The notes under the pieces are model-generated. The model made no database searches and had not been told where the DNA came from. It saw nothing but the letters and a program-made list of their open reading frames with translations. Of a stretch of 64,000 nt of DNA, positions 59,222 to 64,000 are shown piece by piece (position 1 is the first letter of the stretch; the number at the start of each line of letters is the position of its first letter). The translations under genes were made by a program, and so were the position numbers. The stretch is from Competibacter_A sp037045685 (GTDB lineage: Bacteria; Pseudomonadota; Gammaproteobacteria; Competibacterales; Competibacteraceae), in the NCBI GenBank assembly GCA_037045685.1, contig JBAOII010000023.1:496001-560000 (forward strand), in the 5' to 3' direction.

Positions 59222-60129
59222 CCGCGCCCCTGCTGACGGTTCAGGGCCTGGAATACATCTACCCCGGCGGAGTGGTCGCCCTGCGCGGTTTGGACCTGAG
59301 CATCGAGCGCGGCCAGAAGCTGGCCATTCTCGGTCCCAACGGTTCCGGCAAAACCACCTTGCTGCTGCATCTCAATGGGACCTGTAAACCCACGCGCGGC
59401 GAAATCCGGCTCGACGGTCAACCGGTCCGTTACGATCGCCGCGCGCTCAACGGCTGGCGGCGTCGGGTGGGGCTGGTGTTGCAGGAACCCGACGACCAGT
59501 TGTTCGCCGCGACGGTCGGGCAGGATGTGTCGTTCGGACCACTGAACTTGGGGCTGTCTGAAGCGGAAACCGCTGAGCGGGTCCGCGAGGCGTTGGCGAT
59601 GCTGCGGGTTTCCCATCTCGCCGACCGCGCCACTCATGCGCTCAGTTTCGGTCAAAAGAAGCGGGTGGCCATCGCCGGTGTGTTGGCCATGCGCCCGGAA
59701 ATTCTGGTGCTGGACGAGCTGACCGCCGGCCTCGATCCGTATGGCGTGACGCACCTGCTGGGCGCTCTGCAACAGTTGCACGATACCGGCACCACCTTGG
59801 TATTCTCGACGCATGATGTGGAACTGGCTTATAGCTGGGCCGACCGGGTGGCGCTGTTTCACGAGGGCATGGTGCTCTGCCAAGGCGAGACGGCGGCGGT
59901 GCTGGGGGATCGGGAGATATTGCATCGGGCGCGGTTGCGGCCGCCGCTGTTATTGGAGTTGGCCGAGGCGTTGCGAGACGGCGGCGGCGACCGGCACTGG
60001 CGGCCGCCGCGAACCCGCGAGGCGTTGCTGGCGTTGTTGGGGGGGCGCTTTTGCCCGTCGAAGGATGGCGCCGCCGTTTGGGAAGGCGAGCCGTTGCCCG
60101 GCCACCGCTCGCGAGGGGTGGCGGAGTAG
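59218..60129 (+). CDS. cbiO: cobalt ECF transporter ATPase
   Basis: A 303-residue ATPase. Walker A is LGPNGSGKTTLLLHLNG, the Q-loop LVLQEPDDQLFAATVGQDV, the signature LSFGQKKRVAIAGVLAM, Walker B ILVLDELTAGLDPYGV and the H-loop FSTHDVELAYSWADR. The ATG overlaps the cbiQ stop. It closes the operon and converges on pdxA with 15 bases between them. Confidence 0.94.
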   Translation: MTAPLLTVQGLEYIYPGGVVALRGLDLSIERGQKLAILGPNGSGKTTLLLHLNGTCKPTRGEIRLDGQPVRYDRRALNGWRRRVGLVLQEPDDQLFAATVGQDVSFGPLNLGLSEAETAERVREALAMLRVSHLADRATHALSFGQKKRVAIAGVLAMRPEILVLDELTAGLDPYGVTHLLGALQQLHDTGTTLVFSTHDVELAYSWADRVALFHEGMVLCQGETAAVLGDREILHRARLRPPLLLELAEALRDGGGDRHWRPPRTREALLALLGGRFCPSKDGAAVWEGEPLPGHRSRGVAE

Positions 60130-60144
60130 GGAGGCGCCGGCTCC

Positions 60145-61167
60145 TCAGAAGCGCCGATACAACGGCGCGTAGTCCGCCGCCAAGCGAATGGCTTCGATCA
60201 GGCTCACCGGATTGGCCGTGCCCTTGCCGGCCAGATCGAAGGCGGTGCCGTGATCGACCGAGGTGCGGATGAACGGCAGGCCGATGGTGACCGCGATGGT
60301 GCGATGGAAATCGACCATCTTGGTGGCGATGTGGCCCTGATCGTGATACAGGGATAGCACCGCGTCGAACGCGCCCTGTCGGGCGAGATGGAACACCGAA
60401 TCGGCGGCGATGGGGCCGGCCACATCCAGGCCCGAGGCCCGCGCGTCGGCGATGGCCGGTTCGAGTTCCCGCCCTTCCTCGCTGCCCAACAACCCGTGCT
60501 CGCCGCAGTGGGGATTGAGGCCCGCCACGGCCAGCCGAGGTTTGGCGATGCCCAGCGTTTCCAGCGCCGCCGAGCAGCGTCGGAGATAGTCCAGCACCCG
60601 CCCGCGCGTGATCAGGCGGATGGCGTTCGCCAGGGAGACGTGCCGGCTGAGAAAAAACACTTTCAGATCGAAAACCTGGAACAGGGTCAGCGGATCGTTG
60701 GCACCGGTCAGCCGGCCGAGCAGCTCGGTGTGGCCGATGTCCCGCACCCCGGCGGCGTGGAAGGCTTCCTTGTTGATCGGCGTGGTGGCCAGCGCGGCGA
60801 CTTGGCCCGCTTGGCACAGCGCCACCGATTTTTCGATGAACTCGTAGGCGGCGCGGCCGGCCGCGGCCTGAACCTGTCCGAACCGGATTTGTTCGGTGTC
60901 CACGTTGGCCAAGTCGATCAGATCGATGGCGCCGTGCCGGTATTGCCCCTGCTCGGGATGCTCGACCGGGTGGAGGGTCAAGTCCAGGCCGGTGATCCGC
61001 AACGCCCGCCGCAGCGCGCCGGATTCGCCGATGACCAGAGGTCGGGCGCATTGGTAGGTGGCGGGTTGCGCCAGCGCCATAACCGCGATTTCCGGGCCGA
61101 TGCCGGCGATATCCCCCAGGGGAACGCCGATGATGCTTCTGTTCCCAGCCGATATTTCGTCAATCAC
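60145..61167 (-). CDS. pdxA: 4-hydroxythreonine-4-phosphate dehydrogenase
   Basis: A 340-residue NAD-dependent enzyme of the DXP-dependent vitamin B6 pathway. Family sites are GVPLGDIAGIGPEIAVMAL, ALATTPINKEAFHAAGV with DIGHTELLG (metal histidine), GLNPHCGEHGLLGSEE and LSLYHDQGHIATKMV (the second and third metal sites). It is divergent from pdxST by 224 bases. PdxA homologues also act in threonate/erythronate breakdown, so the pathway role is not certain. Confidence 0.93.
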   Translation of the reverse strand: MIDEISAGNRSIIGVPLGDIAGIGPEIAVMALAQPATYQCARPLVIGESGALRRALRITGLDLTLHPVEHPEQGQYRHGAIDLIDLANVDTEQIRFGQVQAAAGRAAYEFIEKSVALCQAGQVAALATTPINKEAFHAAGVRDIGHTELLGRLTGANDPLTLFQVFDLKVFFLSRHVSLANAIRLITRGRVLDYLRRCSAALETLGIAKPRLAVAGLNPHCGEHGLLGSEEGRELEPAIADARASGLDVAGPIAADSVFHLARQGAFDAVLSLYHDQGHIATKMVDFHRTIAVTIGLPFIRTSVDHGTAFDLAGKGTANPVSLIEAIRLAADYAPLYRRF

Positions 61168-61391
61168 TTCATCGTCTTCCCAACAGCGACCATTACGGTA
61201 GAGGGTAGAAGGAGAAATAGTATTTTCAATCCCGTGAGAAGCTTATCCGAATTTTTTGGGTCGAAAGCGAATGCGCGGGAATGCGGTCCCGGCCGGCGAT
61301 GGTGATATACTTCACCGCTTCACGGACCGACGGTCCGGGCGGCGCGCATTCCGCGACCGCTTTTTTTCGTCATTCGGCAACGAGTAGCAGC

Positions 61392-62273
61392 ATGGCAGAG
61401 AATCGATATCTCCTGAACGCGCAACTGGCGCAGATGCTCAAGGGCGGGGTCATCATGGACGTGGTCAACGTGGAACAGGCCCAGATCGCCCAGGAAGCGG
61501 GCGCGGTGGCGGTCATGGCCCTGGAGCGGGTGCCGGCGGATATCCGCAAGCAGGGCGGCGTGGCGCGCATGTCCGATCCCGGCCTGATCAAGGCCATCAA
61601 GGAGAGCGTGACCATCCCGGTCATGGCCAAGGCGCGGATCGGCCATTTCGTGGAAGCGCAGATTTTGCAAGCCCTCAAGATCGACTACATCGACGAAAGC
61701 GAGGTGCTGACGCCGGCCGACGAGGAGTGCCACATCGACAAAACCCGGTTCGACATTCCTTTCGTGTGCGGCGCCCGCAACTTGGGCGAGGCGCTGCGCC
61801 GGATCGCCGAAGGCGCGGCGATGATTCGCACCAAGGGCGAGGCCGGCACCGGCGACGTGGTCGAGGCGGTGCGCCACATGCGGACCATGAACCGTGAAAT
61901 CCGCCAGTTGGCGAACATGCCGACCGAGGAGATCATGAGTTTTGCCAAGGTCAACGGCATTCCCTACGAACTGGCCCTGGAAGTCAAAAAGCTGGGCCGC
62001 TTGCCGGTGGTCAATTTCGCCGCCGGCGGCATCGCCACGCCGGCCGACGCCGCGCTGATGATGCAATTGGGCTGCGACGGCGTGTTCGTGGGCTCCGGCA
62101 TCTTCAAGTCCGCCGATCCGACGCGCCGCGCCAGCGCCATCGTGAAAGCGACGGCGTTCTATGACGATCCCGAAAAACTGCTGGAAGTTTCGATGGATCT
62201 GGGCGATCCCATGCCCGGTCTGAGCGCGGCCAGCCTGCCCGACGAGAACCGGCTGGCGGGACGAGGCTGGTGA
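61392..62273 (+). CDS. pdxS: pyridoxal 5'-phosphate synthase subunit
   Basis: A 293-residue TIM-barrel synthase of the DXP-independent route, making PLP from ribose 5-phosphate, glyceraldehyde 3-phosphate and ammonia. The two catalytic lysines are in PVMAKARIGHFVEAQ and IRTKGEAGTGDVVEAV; the first aspartate is in GGVIMDVVNVEQA. The ATG at 61392 starts MAENRYLLNAQLAQM; further upstream codons are not part of the family. Its stop overlaps pdxT. Confidence 0.96.
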   Translation: MAENRYLLNAQLAQMLKGGVIMDVVNVEQAQIAQEAGAVAVMALERVPADIRKQGGVARMSDPGLIKAIKESVTIPVMAKARIGHFVEAQILQALKIDYIDESEVLTPADEECHIDKTRFDIPFVCGARNLGEALRRIAEGAAMIRTKGEAGTGDVVEAVRHMRTMNREIRQLANMPTEEIMSFAKVNGIPYELALEVKKLGRLPVVNFAAGGIATPADAALMMQLGCDGVFVGSGIFKSADPTRRASAIVKATAFYDDPEKLLEVSMDLGDPMPGLSAASLPDENRLAGRGW

Positions 62274-62932
62274 TGCAAGCCGGCTCCGGCGCGCTCGGCG
62301 TGCTGGATTTGCAGGGCGGCGTGCAGGAGCATCTCGATCACCTGCGGCGTGTCGGCGTGGCCGCCCGAACCGTCAAGCGCGCCGCCGAACTGGAAGGCTT
62401 GGCGGGGTTGATCATCCCCGGCGGCGAGAGCACTTGCCTGTCGCGGTTGCTGAAAATTTTCGGCTTGGGCGACGCCATTCGAGAGGCTTTTAGCGGCGGC
62501 TTGAAGCTGTGGGGCACCTGCGCCGGGGCCATTTTGCTGGCCGGGGAAAACGTCGGCGAGACGCCGTTTCTCGGCCTGATCGACATCGCGGTCAGCCGCA
62601 ACGCCTTCGGCAGCCAGTTGGACAGCTTCAGCCGCGACGTGATGGTGCCGGCGGTGGCGCGGGAACCGATCCCGCTGACCTTCATCCGCGCGCCCAAGAT
62701 CGTGCGGGTCGGCGCCGGCGTGCGGGTGTTGCTGCAACTGGACGATTACGTCGCCGCCGTCGAGGACGACCGGATTCTGGTCACCGTTTTTCATCCCGAA
62801 CTGACGCCCAGTCTGGCGTTCCATCGCTACTTCGCCCGCAAGTGCGAGGTGCTGCCGCCGGGCGCGGACGACGCCGCGCTCGATCCCGATTGGAATCCGC
62901 AAAGCTGGATGCGCTTTACCCATCATCTTTGA
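62273..62932 (+). CDS. pdxT: pyridoxal 5'-phosphate synthase glutaminase subunit
   Basis: A 219-residue class I glutaminase that supplies ammonia to PdxS. The cysteine nucleophile is in LWGTCAGAILLA, the His-Glu pair in VTVFHPELTPS, and GLIIPGGEST is the conserved N-terminal loop. The ATG shares its A with the pdxS stop. It is somewhat longer at the C-terminus (about 20 residues) than most PdxT. Confidence 0.95.
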   Translation: MQAGSGALGVLDLQGGVQEHLDHLRRVGVAARTVKRAAELEGLAGLIIPGGESTCLSRLLKIFGLGDAIREAFSGGLKLWGTCAGAILLAGENVGETPFLGLIDIAVSRNAFGSQLDSFSRDVMVPAVAREPIPLTFIRAPKIVRVGAGVRVLLQLDDYVAAVEDDRILVTVFHPELTPSLAFHRYFARKCEVLPPGADDAALDPDWNPQSWMRFTHHL

Positions 62933-62969
62933 GAGGCGTTTTTGTGCGGCCTCTCGCGAGCTAAACCGA

Positions 62970-63713
62970 TTGAAAAAAGACCCTCACCCCAACCCTCACC
63001 CGGAGGAAGGGGAAGCGTTGTTCAACCCTCTTCCCGGGGAAGAGGGAACACCCGTTGCGGAGGCTGTACAAAAACTCCCTTCTCCCCGTGGGAGAGGGGG
63101 CGAGGGCGCCGCGCCTCTGGTCAATCCCGATCACGCCCGCCTGACCGCCCGCCGCAAGGCCGGCTACGAGTGCAAGCAAGCCCGCGCCATCCACGAGAAG
63201 GGTCTGTTGATGGTCTTCACCGGGTCCGGCAAGGGCAAAACCACCGCCGCCTTCGGCATGGCGCTACGGGCCATCGGGCACGGAATGCGGGTCGGCGTGG
63301 TGCAGTTCATCAAAGGCGCGCAAGACAGCGCCGAGCGAACGGTGCTGGGCCGTTTCGAGAACGTCGATTTTCAGACCATCGGCGACGGCTTCACCTGGTT
63401 GACCCAGGATCGGGAGCGGGACATCGCGACCGCCGAACGCGCTTGGGTCGAAGCGGAACGGATGATCGGGGATTCCCGCTACGATCTGGTGATCCTGGAC
63501 GAACTGAACCCAGTGCTGAAATACGGCTATCTCGAACTCGGGCGGGTTCTGGAAACCTTCGGCAAACGCAGGCTGGAAATGCACGTCGTCGTGACCGGAC
63601 GCCACGCCCCGGACGGGTTGTTGGAACTGGCCGATCTGGTCAGCGACATTCGCAGCGTGAAGCATCCCTACCGGGAGCAGGGCGTGAAAGCCCAGCGGGG
63701 CATCGAGTTCTGA
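62970..63713 (+). CDS. cobO: cob(I)alamin / cob(I)yrinate a,c-diamide adenosyltransferase
   Basis: A CobA/CobO/BtuR-type enzyme that adds the adenosyl group from ATP to the corrin cobalt. The P-loop is MVFTGSGKGKTTAAFGMALR; other sites are VGVVQFIKGAQDSAERTVLG, GDGFTWLTQDRERDI and LVILDELNPVLKYGYL. The conserved protein begins at about NPDHARLTARRKAGY (63124). No ATG or GTG lies between there and the in-frame TTG codons at 63018 and 62970, and this interval is built of CTCTCCC-type repeats (translated HPNPHPEEGEALFNPLPGEE). The start is therefore unsure and the N-terminal about 50 residues are probably repeat-derived or untranslated. Confidence 0.9.
   Translation: MKKDPHPNPHPEEGEALFNPLPGEEGTPVAEAVQKLPSPRGRGGEGAAPLVNPDHARLTARRKAGYECKQARAIHEKGLLMVFTGSGKGKTTAAFGMALRAIGHGMRVGVVQFIKGAQDSAERTVLGRFENVDFQTIGDGFTWLTQDRERDIATAERAWVEAERMIGDSRYDLVILDELNPVLKYGYLELGRVLETFGKRRLEMHVVVTGRHAPDGLLELADLVSDIRSVKHPYREQGVKAQRGIEF
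62981..63115. repeat. Cluster of CTCTCCC/GGGAGAGGG-type short repeats at the cobO start
   Basis: Three neighbouring hairpin-prone segments (CCCTCACCCCAACCCTCACC with GGAGGAAGGGG; CCCTCTTCCCGGGGAAGAGG; CTTCTCCCCGTGGGAGAGGG) lie between pdxT and the conserved part of cobO. They are of the same family as those beside cobI and cobH. Confidence 0.65.
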
Positions 63714-63743
63714 GCGCTGTTGCCCGGCGCATCGGGCGACGCC

Positions 63744-64000
63744 TCAAGGCGACAGGTGGAGCAATCGGACGATCAGCGGCGCCAGCAGCGTGGTCAACAG
63801 CGCGTTCAAGCCGATGGCCAGACCGGAGAAAGCTCCCGCCAGCGTGCTGATTTGAAACGCTCGCGCCGTGCCGATACCGTGCGCCGCCACGCCGATGGCG
63901 AAGCCCTTGACGGCATCGTCCCGCACCCGCAGCCACTCCAGCAGCGCCGGCGCGGCGATAGCCCCGACGACACCGGTCAGAATCACCATGACTGCGGTCA
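63744..64000 (-). CDS. LrgB/CidB-family membrane protein, C-terminal part (partial at window edge)
   Basis: The last 85 or so codons of an LrgB/YohK-type protein; the 5' part lies beyond 64000. It shows the family segments VMVILTGVVGAIAAPALLEW, GFAIGVAAHGIGTARAFQIS and GAFSGLAIGLNALLTTLLAP. LrgB proteins work with LrgA-like partners in murein hydrolase control or glycolate/organic acid export. It converges on cobO. Confidence 0.88.
   Translation of the reverse strand, partial: TAVMVILTGVVGAIAAPALLEWLRVRDDAVKGFAIGVAAHGIGTARAFQISTLAGAFSGLAIGLNALLTTLLAPLIVRLLHLSP

Noticed and set aside
63719..63738. Inverted repeat between cobO and the LrgB-family gene as an intrinsic terminator
   Set aside because: The stem (GCCCG/CGGGC) is only 5 bp and no T-run follows on either strand.

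Overview
The window is 64 kb of GC-rich DNA (about 63-65 percent GC outside one island) from a gammaproteobacterium. The gene content (fadBA-type beta-oxidation, an energy-converting hydrogenase-related complex, the glpRKD-STPQ-V glycerol locus, a partial aerobic-type cobalamin pathway, pdxST) would fit a Competibacter-like wastewater lineage. That placement is from impression of the proteins only and is weak. No rRNA, tRNA or CRISPR array was seen.

Layout. 0-2 kb: end of a fadB-like gene and fadA. 2-5 kb: small membrane, PilZ and PEBP-family genes. 4.9-8.3 kb: a decayed 3' remnant of trkH, an intact trkH and an AMP-forming acyl-CoA ligase. 8.4-16 kb: a hidden SEC-C mini-gene and a six-gene hyfB-C-E-F-G-I operon whose large subunit lacks the N-terminal NiFe cysteine motif, so it is an Ehr complex rather than a hydrogenase. 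16-20.8 kb: a 65-residue protein, a DauA-like SulP transporter, NudC, an HD protein and a cyclase-FHA protein. 20.8-23.3 kb (minus): a polar amino-acid ABC transporter. 23.6-28.6 kb: a tartrate/D-malate cassette (LysR regulator, dehydrogenase/decarboxylase, DctA, glycerate 2-kinase). 28.7-30.1 kb (minus): argD/astC and a small zinc ribbon. 30.1-34.9 kb: an AT-rich island with three complete insertion sequences (ISL3, IS1-like and IS481 families, all with target duplications), two of which hit one sulfotransferase gene. 34.9-38.6 kb (minus): cbiX-cobH-cobL-cobI. 38.7-49.8 kb: glpR, glpK, glpD, glpSTPQ, a DUF2160 gene, glpV, then aqpZ. 50-57 kb: a large EF-hand-like membrane protein of unknown function and a sensory unit (secreted protein, hybrid histidine kinase, receiver). 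57.1-60.1 kb: a cobalamin riboswitch and cbiMNQO cobalt transporter. 60.1-64 kb: pdxA facing pdxST, cobO/btuR, and the end of an LrgB-family gene.

How the genes fit together. Cobalt uptake under B12 control (cbiMNQO), cobalt insertion (cbiX), corrin methylation (cobI, cobL, cobH) and adenosylation (cobO) form one theme in two blocks. Glycerol is imported by the ABC system, phosphorylated by GlpK and oxidised by GlpD under GlpR. Tartrate or D-malate is probably imported by DctA, converted by the dehydrogenase and fed to 2-phosphoglycerate by the kinase.

A caution on quality. Six genes (fadB, the SEC-C gene, hyfG, the zinc ribbon, argD, cobL) carry eleven frame breaks, and every one is explained by one extra base. 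This one-sided pattern looks more like insertion-type sequencing or assembly error than gene decay. The trkH remnant (substitution to a stop) and the IS-split sulfotransferase look like true pseudogenes.
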